Positions 31,354 to 39,392 of a stretch of DNA of 47,258 bases are shown here, one piece after another. The DNA is from an uncultured Oscillospiraceae bacterium. GTDB lineage: Bacteria; Bacillota; Clostridia; Oscillospirales; Oscillospiraceae. The notes below the pieces were generated by a model. That model saw nothing but the letters and a program-made list of their open reading frames with translations. It searched no databases and was not told the DNA's origin. Where the stretch lies: positions 1 through 47,258 of the forward strand of contig CAJTPV010000025.1 of the NCBI GenBank assembly GCA_910578505.1, given 5' to 3'. A program made the translations under genes and the position numbers. Numbering within the stretch: position 1 is the stretch's first letter; every line of letters starts with the position of its first letter.

Positions 31354-33319
31354 GGTATCCGTCCCCCTCCACTGGTAATAGGGCCAGCTGGGCCGCCAGA
31401 GCGCCGTTCAGGTAGAGGTCTGCGGCGTAGCTGTCCGGCACTTCCCAGCCGCTGCCGGACCAGCCTCCGCCGGTGAGAAAAACCGGGCTCTCCCAATCTG
31501 TTTCCAGACTGCGCCCACCCCAGTCACTGCCGGACGCTGCGTTGTAGCTGCTGTTCCCTGTCATGCCGGGATTTTCCAGGGCGGGCCGCTCATCGCCCTC
31601 CCGGAGTGGAGAAGTAGAGGCGGCAATATGTGTATAGCGGCTTTTGTCCGCCGGAGAGCCGGTATAGACAGCGTATAGCTCCTGACCGAAAATGGTGGAG
31701 AATTTGCCGTCCGGCTGGGGGGTGGCGTCAAAAGACATGGAGGAGAAAAAAACATTCTGATTTGTGACATAGCTGTCTACCTGGGAGCAGCTCTGCCGCC
31801 GCATCTGGAGGACAAAGTCGCCGGACCGGGCCTCATAGACCAGGGCGGGCAGAGCGGTGTCATTGCCGTGGCCGTTCAGGGCACCCCACTCACTTTCCAC
31901 GATCCGGAAATCCTCCTGGGGCAGCGCCACCCAGCGGCCGGCCTGCTTCTCCGCCCGGACGGCCTGCGCCGCCAGCCAGCAGTGATTCGGGTAGGACAGC
32001 TCTTTTCCCTCCGGCGATTCATAAAGCTCCACCACCAGCAGGCCCTCCCAGACCCCGTTTTCCTCGGGATATACGTTGTAAATCTGGTAGCCGGACTGAA
32101 CGTTTACCCTCTGGTACAGGGGGAAGTCCTCCCAGGTGCAGGAACCCTCTCTGTCGCCGCCGGCGGCGCATTGGAGGGACCATGCAAGGGCGTTCTGCTC
32201 CGACAGCGGGGCGCACATGGCGCGGTAGAGGACGTTGGCGTCCAGCACCGCTTTTGCATAGGCGTCAAAGGCCCCGGCATAGGTGGTACACCGCAGCGTC
32301 CGGGCCGCCGCCATTGCCGCGCTGCAGCCCAGATCATCGCTCCGGTCCCGACGCTGGTACTGAATCTGGGCGGCGCCGGCCCGCTGGCCCGCCAGCAGGG
32401 GGACCGTCAGCACTAGCGCGATGCATACGGACACCAGCGACATTCCCCTGGGATATTTCTTGAAGCGGACGATGGCCTCGATTCTCCGGCGGATGTTTTC
32501 CCCGCCGTTGGCCATGGAGGAGGTGCCCGGCGTGCGGGCGTACCGGTCGTCGGCCATGGAGAGAAGGATGCGCCCGTAGTCCCGCCGGTCCTCCCCCTCC
32601 AGACGCTCCAGCACCCGCTGGTCGCAGAGGGATTCCAGGTCGTTTCCCGCCTGATCGGCGCAGTACCAGAGCAGCGGGTTGCACCAGTGGACGCACCGGA
32701 AAAAGCAGATGACTATGCCCCACAGCACGTCCCGGTGTTTCAGATGCAGCAGCTCGTGGAGGAGTACCTTTTCATCGGTCTCCACGCCTGCGGGCAGGGC
32801 CAGGACGGGCCGCAGGATACCGCACACAAAGGCGGAGGGCAGGCCGGTGACCTCCACGGCAGCGCATACCGGCAAATCATACCGCTCCGCCACCCGCTGG
32901 AGCTGGGGGAGTGCCGCCGGTTTGCCTTTTCGCAGGATGATTCGCAGCCGGAGATAGGCGAGGGCGTAGCGCGCCAGGAAGAATACGCCCCCCGCCGCGT
33001 ATAGGACAAACAGCCAGTCGGGGATGGCGGCAGGCCGGGACGGCGGCGGCAGCGGCACCGGCGCGATCACACGGGTCAGCGTGCCGAAGTCGCCGGTTGC
33101 GCCGGACTTCCATGTCTCCACAAACAGCGGCCAGTTGACCAGCGTGTACCGGCCCCCCAGTCCCGCGGGAAACAGCAGTGTCAGCGCCAGGATCCCCCAG
33201 GCGGCGAAGTGCCAGCGGGGCGTCAGCTTATCCCGGAACATGGCCTTGACCGCCAGCAGCAGCGCCGCCGCGCCGGAGGCCGTCAATGTTTGCAGTAAGA
33301 AAGACCAGATATCTGTCAT
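31346..33319 (-). CDS. BlaR1/MecR1-like M56 membrane sensor peptidase
   Basis: A 657-residue protein. The N-terminal third has three or four membrane helices and the M56 zinc-peptidase site HELLH (188-192) with a following NDLESLCD segment (third ligand near Glu229). A further membrane helix lies at about 292-315. The remaining 340 residues, predicted outside, are rich in Trp, Tyr and Gly and do not resemble the penicillin-binding sensor of BlaR1, so the signal is unlikely to be a beta-lactam. In the family, the activated protease removes the BlaI-type repressor. It lies four bases after the BlaI-like gene and overlaps the next gene. Confidence 0.87.
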   Translation of the reverse strand: MTDIWSFLLQTLTASGAAALLLAVKAMFRDKLTPRWHFAAWGILALTLLFPAGLGGRYTLVNWPLFVETWKSGATGDFGTLTRVIAPVPLPPPSRPAAIPDWLFVLYAAGGVFFLARYALAYLRLRIILRKGKPAALPQLQRVAERYDLPVCAAVEVTGLPSAFVCGILRPVLALPAGVETDEKVLLHELLHLKHRDVLWGIVICFFRCVHWCNPLLWYCADQAGNDLESLCDQRVLERLEGEDRRDYGRILLSMADDRYARTPGTSSMANGGENIRRRIEAIVRFKKYPRGMSLVSVCIALVLTVPLLAGQRAGAAQIQYQRRDRSDDLGCSAAMAAARTLRCTTYAGAFDAYAKAVLDANVLYRAMCAPLSEQNALAWSLQCAAGGDREGSCTWEDFPLYQRVNVQSGYQIYNVYPEENGVWEGLLVVELYESPEGKELSYPNHCWLAAQAVRAEKQAGRWVALPQEDFRIVESEWGALNGHGNDTALPALVYEARSGDFVLQMRRQSCSQVDSYVTNQNVFFSSMSFDATPQPDGKFSTIFGQELYAVYTGSPADKSRYTHIAASTSPLREGDERPALENPGMTGNSSYNAASGSDWGGRSLETDWESPVFLTGGGWSGSGWEVPDSYAADLYLNGALAAQLALLPVEGDGYHG

Positions 33320-33323
33320 GCGC

Positions 33324-33689
33324 CTACACCTCCATCTCGTCCAGCAGCTGCCGCAGCTGGTCCCGCTCCTGGGCGGAGATGGGCTTTTCCCGCAGGAACG
33401 CGGCCACCAGATCCCCGGCGGCCCCTTGATAGACCTGCTTTAAAAACGAATCCCTGGCCTGGGCCCGGCAGGCGTCCCGATCCAGGGACGCCCGGTAGAT
33501 GCTGGGGTAGCCCTCCTTGTCGATCCGGACCAGGCCCTTTGCCTCCATGCGGGTCAGATAGGTCAGCACCGTGTTCCGGCTCCATGCTGTCTCCGGAAAG
33601 AGCGCCTGGGTGAGCTCCCCCAAGGTCGCGCCGCCGCTGTTCCACAGCGCCCCCAGTACCAGCCATTCCCGCTCTGACAACTTTATCAT
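33324..33689 (-). CDS. BlaI/MecI/CopY-family repressor
   Basis: A 121-residue winged-helix repressor: LSEREWLVLGALWNSGGATLGEL, the recognition helix region SRNTVLTYLTRMEAKGLV and a wing (RIDKEGYPSIYRA). The C-terminal half should dimerise and contain the site cleaved in response to the BlaR-like protein. Two palindromic TACA-TGTA sites overlap the promoter (33701-33749), which fits autorepression of this operon. First gene of a three-gene minus-strand operon. Confidence 0.92.
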   Translation of the reverse strand: MIKLSEREWLVLGALWNSGGATLGELTQALFPETAWSRNTVLTYLTRMEAKGLVRIDKEGYPSIYRASLDRDACRAQARDSFLKQVYQGAAGDLVAAFLREKPISAQERDQLRQLLDEMEV

Positions 33690-33700
33690 GCGACCGCCTC

Positions 33701-33749
33701 CTACAGTTGTAGTTTTCTATATCCTACACCTGTAGGAACATGCTGTCAA
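33701..33749 (-). promoter_or_regulatory. BlaI-type promoter with two palindromic operators
   Basis: Read on the minus strand: TTGACA (33744-33749), a 17-base spacer and TAGGAT (33721-33726). Operator 1 is the palindrome CCTACACCTGTAGG (33723-33736), covering the -10 and spacer. Operator 2 is CTACAGTTGTAG (33701-33712), near the transcription start. The centres are 23 bases apart, about two helical turns. The TACA/TGTA half-sites match the BlaI/MecI operator pattern. Confidence 0.85.
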
Positions 33750-33963
33750 GCATTTGATAGAAAAAGGACGCCCTGCGCCGCAGGGGGCAGAAGAGCAGTT
33801 TCATGGAGCACAGGCGCAATGAAGCGATGTTTGCTTCCCGGTTTTAAGGAAAAGTAACTCACGCGCAGAGAGAGAGGATCGGGATTTTCCAGAATTCGAC
33901 AGCGCATATGAGACTTTTTTCCGGGGAAATGGTGGTTTCATCCACTTTTCCCAGCGGCAAGCC
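33750..33963. other. Intergenic stretch without recognised gene
   Basis: About 210 bases between the divergent BlaI-like and NifU-like transcription units. The only structure noted is a short palindrome CCCTGCGCCGCAGGG near 33771-33785. No coding frame with a ribosome site was seen. Confidence 0.5.
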
Positions 33964-33992
33964 TTGACAATCTGTGATTTTTTCCCTATAAT
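33964..33992 (+). promoter_or_regulatory. Consensus promoter of the NifU-like/GGGtGRT pair
   Basis: TTGACA (33964-33969), exactly 17 bases, TATAAT (33987-33992): a perfect sigma-A promoter, implying strong expression. The 90-base leader contains two small hairpins, CCGGA/TCCGG (near 34005-34020) and AATAGCCGG (34034-34042) with CCGGCTATT (34053-34061). Confidence 0.92.
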
Positions 33993-34087
33993 TTAAACCG
34001 TTGGCCGGACTCCCTCCGGTCCGCACAAAAACGAATAGCCGGTTGCCTCAGCCCGGCTATTTAAATAAAAGGAAAGGAAGATTTGCC

Positions 34088-34780
34088 ATGATCTATTCTA
34101 CCGAAGTCCAGCACATGTGCCCAGTCGCAAAGGGCGCGTACCATGGGCCGGCTCCCATACCTGAAGAGGGCAAGTGGGTACAGGCCAAGGAGATCAAAGA
34201 CATCAGCGGCTTCACCCACGGCGTGGGCTGGTGCGCCCCCCAGCAGGGCGCGTGCAAACTGACCCTGAACGTGAAGGAGGGCGTCATTGAGGAGGCCCTG
34301 GTGGAGACCCTGGGCTGCTCCGGCATGACCCACTCCGCCGCTATGGCCAGCGAAATTCTCATCGGCATGACCATCTTGGAGGCGCTGAACACCGACCTGG
34401 TGTGCGACGCCATCAACACCGCTATGCGGGAGCTGTTCCTCCAGATTGTCTATGGCCGCACCCAGTCCGCTTTCTCCGAGGACGGCCTGGCTGTGGGCGC
34501 CAGCCTGGAGGACCTGGGCAAGGGCCTGCGCAGCCAGATCGGCACCATGTTCGGCACCAAGAGCAAGGGCCCCCGCTATCTGGAGATGGCCGAGGGCTAC
34601 TGCACCCGTATGGCCCTGAACAAGGACGACGAGGTCATTGGCTACGAATTTGTGAACCTGGGCAAGATGATGGACTTCATCAAGAAGGGCGACGATGCCA
34701 ACACCGCCCTGGAGAAGGCCAAGGGCCACTATGGTCAGTTTGACGCGGCCGCCAAGTATATCGATCCCCGGCACGAATAA
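34088..34780 (+). CDS. NifU/IscU-like iron-sulfur scaffold protein paired with GGGtGRT protein
   Basis: A 230-residue protein related to the NifU N-terminal (IscU) scaffold fold. The scaffold-like core lies at about residues 45-110, with GWCAPQQGACKLTLNV and LGCSGMTHSAAMASEI. Cysteines at 49, 56, 77 and 106 are candidates for cluster ligands; Cys11 and Cys172 are outside. The C-terminal part (GKGLRSQIGTMFGTKSKGPRY onward) is not found in ordinary IscU. Start at ATG 34088 behind AAGGAAG; the upstream frame is leader. It is followed after 18 bases by the GGGtGRT gene, with which it forms a two-gene operon. Its exact client is unknown. Confidence 0.78.
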   Translation: MIYSTEVQHMCPVAKGAYHGPAPIPEEGKWVQAKEIKDISGFTHGVGWCAPQQGACKLTLNVKEGVIEEALVETLGCSGMTHSAAMASEILIGMTILEALNTDLVCDAINTAMRELFLQIVYGRTQSAFSEDGLAVGASLEDLGKGLRSQIGTMFGTKSKGPRYLEMAEGYCTRMALNKDDEVIGYEFVNLGKMMDFIKKGDDANTALEKAKGHYGQFDAAAKYIDPRHE

Positions 34781-34798
34781 GAGAGGAGGACAATCATT

Positions 34799-35797
34799 AT
34801 GGCTCTGTTTGAAAGTTACGAGAGAAGAATCGACAAGATCAACGGCGTCCTCGCTCAGTACGGGATCAAGGATGTCGAGGAATGCCGCACCATCTGCACC
34901 GAGCGCGGCTTTGACCCCTACGAGATCGTCAAGGGGATCCAGCCCATCTGCTTTGAGAACGCCTGCTGGGCGTACTGCGTCGGCGCGGCCATCGCCCTGA
35001 AGAAGAACGTCAAGACCGCCGCTGAGGCCGCTACCGCCATCGGCGAGGGCCTGCAGGCCTTCTGCATCGACGGCTCCGTGGCTGATGACCGCAAGGTGGG
35101 CCTGGGCCACGGCAACCTGGGCGCCATGCTGCTCAGCGACGAGTCCAAGTGCTTCGCGTTCCTGGCCGGCCACGAGTCCTTCGCCGCTGCCGAGGGCGCC
35201 ATCGGCATCGTCAAGAACGCCAACAAGGCCCGCAAGGAGCCCCTGCGGGTCATCCTCAACGGCCTGGGCAAGGACGCTGCCCAGATTATCAGCCGCATCA
35301 ACGGCTTCACCTACGTCCAGACCCAGTTTGACTACGGCACGGGCAAGGTGAATGTGGTCAAGGAGATCCGCTACTCCGAGGGCGAGCGGGCCAACGTGCG
35401 CTGCTACGGCGCGGACGATGTCCGCGAGGGCGTGGCCATCATGCATCTGGAGGGCGTGGACGTGTCCATCACCGGCAACTCCACCAACCCCACCCGGTTC
35501 CAGCATCCCGTGGCGGGCACCTATAAGAAGGAATGCGTGGAGCAGGGGAAGAAATACTTCTCCGTGGCCTCCGGCGGCGGCACGGGCCGTACGCTGCATC
35601 CGGACAACATGGCCGCCGGTCCCGCTTCCTATGGTATGACCGACACCATGGGCCGTATGCACAGCGACGCCCAGTTCGCCGGTTCCTCCTCCGTGCCCGC
35701 CCACGTGGAAATGATGGGCTTTTTGGGCATGGGCAACAACCCCATGGTCGGCGCAACCGTGGCCGTGGCTGTGGCTGTGGCGGAGAGTCTGAAGTAA
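34799..35797 (+). CDS. GGGtGRT family protein
   Basis: A 332-residue protein of the family named after its GGGTGRT motif (residues 259-265), here within SVASGGGTGRTLHPDNMAAG. The C-terminus (GFLGMGNNPMVGATVAVAVAVAESLK) is glycine- and alanine-rich. Cysteines cluster near the N-terminus (Cys29, Cys33, Cys51, Cys56, Cys60). I know of no established function for the family. The operon with an IscU-like scaffold suggests an iron-sulfur or metal enzyme that receives a cluster from its neighbour. A perfect promoter upstream and the terminator at 35826 frame the pair. Confidence 0.85.
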   Translation: MALFESYERRIDKINGVLAQYGIKDVEECRTICTERGFDPYEIVKGIQPICFENACWAYCVGAAIALKKNVKTAAEAATAIGEGLQAFCIDGSVADDRKVGLGHGNLGAMLLSDESKCFAFLAGHESFAAAEGAIGIVKNANKARKEPLRVILNGLGKDAAQIISRINGFTYVQTQFDYGTGKVNVVKEIRYSEGERANVRCYGADDVREGVAIMHLEGVDVSITGNSTNPTRFQHPVAGTYKKECVEQGKKYFSVASGGGTGRTLHPDNMAAGPASYGMTDTMGRMHSDAQFAGSSSVPAHVEMMGFLGMGNNPMVGATVAVAVAVAESLK

Positions 35798-35825
35798 GAT
35801 TCGTTTTTTCCTTATACCGCTTGAC

Positions 35826-35861
35826 GGGTCCTCAGAGCCAGGCTCTGGGGACCCGCTTTTT
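35826..35861 (+). terminator. Intrinsic terminator of the GGGtGRT operon
   Basis: GGGTCCTCAGAGCC (35826-35839) and GGCTCTGGGGACCC (35841-35854) pair with one G-U pair, followed by GCTTTTTC. Confidence 0.92.
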
Positions 35862-35924
35862 CAGCACCAGAATGCTTTTCATACCCAACTGCCCGGCACA
35901 GGCGGCGGTGAGCATACCGGACAA

Positions 35925-37379
35925 TCATAAACGCTTTGCTTCTTTCAGCATCTGGTCCAGCTTCTCCAGCACAGCCTTCATGGCCAGATCGTGCATCTCC
36001 TCTGCCGACAGCACGCCGCCTGTGGAGGCCAGGGCGTAGGGGTCCCGCATCGTCAGCAGAGAGCCGGTCAGCAATGCCATCTCCTGCCGGTAGTACATAT
36101 CCCGCTGGGCCGGCGGCAGGTCAAACCGGAAGAGGGAGGACTCCGGGTTTTGGTACTTGTCCTTGATATGCTGGACGCCCTCCTCAAAGGGATAGGAGCT
36201 GTTTTCCCGGTGGGCGGCGGCGTAATAGTCCTCTATGGTCTTTTGGGTGTTCATTGTGTGCTGGAGGTAGAAATCGGAGTAGAGGTTTCTCGCAACGGTA
36301 TCGACCCGATCGATGTCCCGATATTGTGCATTCAGCTGCAGCGACGACTGATAAAATTCCCCGGCGCGCTCCCTGGCAAGCATTTCCGGCGCACCCAGCC
36401 GCACCGCAGCATAGGAACTCTCCCGCTCCGCCGGGGTGCGCTCAGGTGTTCCGGGAAGCGCCATTACGCCCAGCGGTCCCTGATGAGGATTATAGGCAGA
36501 GGAGTAATGAAAACAGATGGAGCCAACCTGTTTCCTGACTTCCGCCAAGGCTTCCTTCCCCAATTCCTGTTGGGCGTCCAGCGCCTCCAAATGGCCGTTG
36601 GAATAGTTTACGCCCAGAGACTCGCCATCCGGGGATGTGATTTTGAGATGCTGGTGCAGATTTTCCCCATTGTCGCCGGAATTCAGCGCCTGCGCAATGG
36701 ATTCAGCTAATTTTTCATCCTCCAGGCCGCTCACATGGATGGTATAATCAGGATCCACCGTCAGCCGGAAGGACGCGCCTTCGGGGATTTCGATGCCCTC
36801 TTGCTTAAAAATATACTGGATTGCCTCGTCCATCCCCTCCCGGAACGCCTGATTAGCTTCCATAGCCGCAGAGGACAGGGTGGGCGGGTTCTTGAACACA
36901 AAGGGGTTTCCCAGCTGAAAGTGCTTGCCGCCGCGGAGCATATCGTGCTCGTGGTCGTAGGCCCAGGCCCGCTCGTCCTCCGACAGGCTGGCGCGAAAGT
37001 CGGGGGACTCCGGGTTTTTATACTTGTTCCAGATATGGAGGCTGGGGTCCTCGTAGGTCAGATTTTCCCCGTGGGCCTTGGCGTAATGCTCCCGGACGGC
37101 GGCGGTGTACCGCTCTGTGACCTTGTCAAACTCCACGGCAAAGGAGGGGAAGGCGGTGACCGGTTCCTTTACTTCCTGGTCCTCCGAGACCTCACCGGCA
37201 GCATCCGCGTCCTCCGTCCGTGCAGTCTGCTTTGCCATAGCCGCCCGTGCCTCCGGGGAGATGGACACGGTGTCCTGGGGATTGGCGGGAACCGCCGCGT
37301 TCTGTTTGCCCTCTGCCTGCGCCGCGCCGTAGGGATTGCTGTAGGCGGCCCCAGGGGTGTTGGTTACACTGATGCTCAT
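35925..37379 (-). CDS. Duplicated-domain protein, possibly DUF4885-like
   Basis: A 484-residue protein with no signal peptide. Residues 1-80 are low-complexity, with a DTVSISPEARAAMA segment of the type seen in several secreted or flagellum-related Clostridial proteins. Two homologous halves follow: about residues 83-190 (HIWNKYKNPESPDFRASLSEDER) and about 385-484 (HIKDKYQNPESSLFRFDLPPAQR), separated by a different middle domain. The repeat resembles proteins annotated DUF4885, but I am not certain. AGAAGGAGG precedes the ATG. It is alone between the GGGtGRT operon and the tRNA gene. Function unknown. Confidence 0.7.
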   Translation of the reverse strand: MSISVTNTPGAAYSNPYGAAQAEGKQNAAVPANPQDTVSISPEARAAMAKQTARTEDADAAGEVSEDQEVKEPVTAFPSFAVEFDKVTERYTAAVREHYAKAHGENLTYEDPSLHIWNKYKNPESPDFRASLSEDERAWAYDHEHDMLRGGKHFQLGNPFVFKNPPTLSSAAMEANQAFREGMDEAIQYIFKQEGIEIPEGASFRLTVDPDYTIHVSGLEDEKLAESIAQALNSGDNGENLHQHLKITSPDGESLGVNYSNGHLEALDAQQELGKEALAEVRKQVGSICFHYSSAYNPHQGPLGVMALPGTPERTPAERESSYAAVRLGAPEMLARERAGEFYQSSLQLNAQYRDIDRVDTVARNLYSDFYLQHTMNTQKTIEDYYAAAHRENSSYPFEEGVQHIKDKYQNPESSLFRFDLPPAQRDMYYRQEMALLTGSLLTMRDPYALASTGGVLSAEEMHDLAMKAVLEKLDQMLKEAKRL

Positions 37380-37679
37380 AGAGTGACTCCTCCTTCTAAT
37401 GTTTTATTTCCCTTGAAGGGTGCTGCCATCGGCAATGTGCCGCTCCAATCCGGCCATGATTCTGGCCGCCAGCTCCCCGGCATGGCCCCGCTTTACCGGA
37501 TAGCAGACTTGCCTTTATCAATTTCTCCTGCAAAAAACGGCACGAACAATCATATCGTTGGGTATGTGTGGTTTTTTGTTCATTTACGCGCATGATATAT
37601 TCGCTCTTTTATGCAATCATACCATACATTATTAGAAATTACTACACTTCAATCACAAAAATTTGAATGAATTTCCCTA
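37380..37679. other. AT-rich intergenic stretch upstream of the tRNA gene
   Basis: It holds the ribosome site of the minus-strand gene at its left end and becomes markedly AT-rich from about 37560. A minus-strand frame ending near 37404 (AGELAARIMAGLERHIADG) looks protein-like for about 30 codons and could be a gene remnant, but it has no start. No other feature seen. Confidence 0.35.
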
Positions 37680-37708
37680 TTGACTTTTCGAAAGAAGGTG
37701 AGTATAAT
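37680..37708 (+). promoter_or_regulatory. Promoter of the tRNA-Ser gene
   Basis: TTGACT (37680-37685), a 17-base spacer, and TATAAT (37703-37708), about 67 bases upstream of the tRNA. Confidence 0.85.
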
Positions 37709-37774
37709 ATACCTTGCTCAACAGTTGTTGGGGGATACAATGAAATAGTTGCTTACATGGTCGGACAACTATAC

Positions 37775-37866
37775 GGAGATGTCGCGTAGCTGGTCGAGCG
37801 CGCACGATTGGAAATCGTGTATACCTCAAAAGGGTATCGAGAGTTCGAATCTCTCCATCTCCGCCA
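37775..37866 (+). tRNA. tRNA-Ser (GGA anticodon), CCA encoded
   Basis: The acceptor stem GGAGATG (37775-37781) pairs with CATCTCC (37856-37862), followed by discriminator G and an encoded CCA. The D arm is GCGTAGCTGGTCGAGCGC. The anticodon stem CACGATT...AATCGTG holds GGA, which reads UCC/UCU serine codons. The long variable arm (TATACCTCAAAAGGGTATC) is the class II hallmark of tRNA-Ser. The T arm GAGAGTTCGAATCTCTC is complete. Confidence 0.96.
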
Positions 37867-37887
37867 AAAGAAGCCAACAGTATAGAT

Positions 37888-37911
37888 GCCGCAGGCGGAA
37901 ACGCCTGCGGC
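37888..37911 (+). terminator. Hairpin downstream of tRNA-Ser
   Basis: GCCGCAGGCG (37888-37897) and CGCCTGCGGC (37902-37911) form a perfect 10-pair stem closed by a GAAA tetraloop. It lies 22 bases after the tRNA and has no U-run, so it may be a terminator or a processing structure. Confidence 0.55.
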
Positions 37912-37986
37912 ACAACTGTTTCCAGGGTTTTGACACCCCGAAAATTGAGGTGTTCAGCCATAGATGCCAACGGCGGTTTTCCCGTA

Positions 37987-38075
37987 ACTGGAGGGATTTG
38001 AACCCTTGGTTTCGGTGTAAATAGGCACTCGCAGCGGACCGATTGCCTGTGGGGTCAGCGGAGTTGTCCAAGCTA
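37987..38075 (-). pseudogene. Possible tRNA remnant (T-arm-like sequence)
   Basis: On the minus strand AAGGGTTCAAATCCCTC reads as a T arm (TTCAAAT loop with a 4- to 5-pair stem), preceded by a segment that could be a variable arm. No matching 5' acceptor strand or clean anticodon arm is found, so any tRNA here is broken. The 3' sequence differs from that of the intact tRNA-Ser next door, so it is not a simple copy of it. Confidence 0.3.
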
Positions 38076-38405
38076 TTGAAAAATTTCTCTGTAGAAAAAT
38101 ATCCGTCATAATTGTTGGTTCTGCACAGATGGCGAAGGACCCGGCGCCCATTCCGAAAAACAGCCAAAAGAAAAAGGGCGCTGGGAATTTATCTGTAAAA
38201 AGTTCAAATCATCAGCCGGTCGTATGGCGCGCACAGAAAAGGCGCAATATCGACCGGCTTTTTCTTTTGCAGCGCCGCGACAAGCTGTGTCAGAATCCAG
38301 CGCCACCACCACTTTCTCCCAGCGCCCATTTTGAAAACAGTTGGTTTTACCATGGGCACCGGGAGATTTACAATAAAAAAGTGATAATTTTAAGGAGGAC
38401 TGCGA
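38076..38405. other. Non-coding stretch at the left side of the mobile region, with terminator-like hairpin
   Basis: GCCGGTCG (38215-38222) pairs with CGACCGGC (38251-38258) around an inner GC-rich hairpin and is followed by TTTTTCTTTT, a good plus-strand terminator. Plus-strand frames here carry no recognised protein and no ribosome site until 38395. The left end of the integrated element probably lies in or near this stretch, but no repeat defines it. Confidence 0.5.
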
Positions 38406-39095
38406 ATGAACGCTTTACAAGAAAAATACCTGGCAGAGGTAGAACACCGGCTGCGCCGTGCAGGCTTCGAGGCCGGTCCGGAGTACAATGGCCTGCTGCC
38501 CATCAAGAAGGATGCCCACCAGCTCTGCACCATCAATATGCACGGCGGTATGAGCTATGACCCGGATTTTGTCCGCAAGAATGGTCAGGAGGATGTTCTG
38601 GACCAGGCGCGGCATATCGCGGTGGAGACGCTGACGTATATGCGGCAAATGGCGTCGGCTCCTCTTCTGACGGCGGATGGTCTGTCGGGGGACTACCGCG
38701 TGCTGGCGGAATTCGACAATGTGGTGCTGGCGGGTCATGAGCGCGAGGGCGGCTATGGCGTGGAATTCATCACGTGGGAGCGCATCCAAAATGGAACAGG
38801 GTTGTGGCAGGGGAACTATTACGAGAACAACTACGCTGCCGCAAAACAGGATTTTGCCACCCGCTCCGGGCTGATTCCCTCCAGCCTGCTCTTCACACAG
38901 GAGCAGTTGGCGGTGATTTTCGACGCCGCACAGAATATGACGGCTGAGGGTTTTGTCTCCAACCCGAAGCAGGAGAAACTGTTGGAGCAAATCATGGAAC
39001 AGATCGAGGGAGTGGTGCCGGAGGTGATCGATCTGGCAAATGAATTAACGCAATATCCCAAACAACATGAGCTGGGAGGCATGGAACAAATCTAA
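38406..39095 (+). CDS. ICE-associated protein of unknown function
   Basis: A 229-residue soluble protein. It starts MNALQEKYLAEVEHRLRRAGFE behind AAGGAGG, with central segments LCTINMHGGMSYDPDFVRKNG and VVLAGHEREGGYGVEFITWE. I recognise the type as one carried by conjugative elements of Clostridia, encoded among small accessory genes, but no function is established to my knowledge. The gene looks intact, unlike the transfer genes further right. A terminator follows at 39124. Confidence 0.65.
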   Translation: MNALQEKYLAEVEHRLRRAGFEAGPEYNGLLPIKKDAHQLCTINMHGGMSYDPDFVRKNGQEDVLDQARHIAVETLTYMRQMASAPLLTADGLSGDYRVLAEFDNVVLAGHEREGGYGVEFITWERIQNGTGLWQGNYYENNYAAAKQDFATRSGLIPSSLLFTQEQLAVIFDAAQNMTAEGFVSNPKQEKLLEQIMEQIEGVVPEVIDLANELTQYPKQHELGGMEQI

Positions 39096-39123
39096 TCGAA
39101 TACAGCTACTGATTGCAGAAGCG

Positions 39124-39172
39124 GGGCCTGTATGCAGCCGGAAACGGCGGCAAAATACAGGCCCTGCTTTTT
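39124..39172 (+). terminator. Intrinsic terminator after the first ICE gene
   Basis: GGGCCTGTAT (39124-39133) pairs with ATACAGGCCC (39155-39164), followed by TGCTTTTTG. The loop itself contains CCGGAAACGG, a small inner hairpin. Confidence 0.85.
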
Positions 39173-39213
39173 GTTTTCAGGGAACAGGAATGTAGAAAAG
39201 AAAGGATTATGCA

Positions 39214-39375
39214 ATGGGAAAGTATTTTACACAGGATACGCCGCTGGAACGCTCTGCCGCGCTGATGAAATGGAAGATGGTGGGTGAGGTGCTGATTCCC
39301 GGCGTATTAAACACAGGAGACATTCAGAAGACAGATGGCTGTAGGCTGGCTGCAGCACTTGCGGACAAATTCTAA
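39214..39375 (+). CDS. Small ICE-type protein, probably truncated
   Basis: A 53-residue frame beginning MGKYFTQDTPLERSAALMKWK behind AGAAAGGATT. The opening YFTQDTPLER resembles short proteins found in Clostridial conjugative elements. The last third (after NTGDIQ) reads like unrelated sequence, so the gene may be cut at the edge of the flavodoxin/XRE cassette. Function unknown. Confidence 0.45.
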   Translation: MGKYFTQDTPLERSAALMKWKMVGEVLIPGVLNTGDIQKTDGCRLAAALADKF

Positions 39376-39392
39376 GGAGGATACAGCCGTAT

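Noticed and set aside
37404..37500. Minus-strand coding remnant (AGELAARIMAGLERHIADG)
   Set aside because: It reads like protein for about 30 codons but has no start, no recognised family and conflicting neighbouring frames; too weak to call a pseudogene.
37826..38167. Minus-strand protein gene across the tRNA-flanking region
   Set aside because: It runs over the antisense of the tRNA 3' end and a possible tRNA remnant, has no ribosome site and no family likeness.
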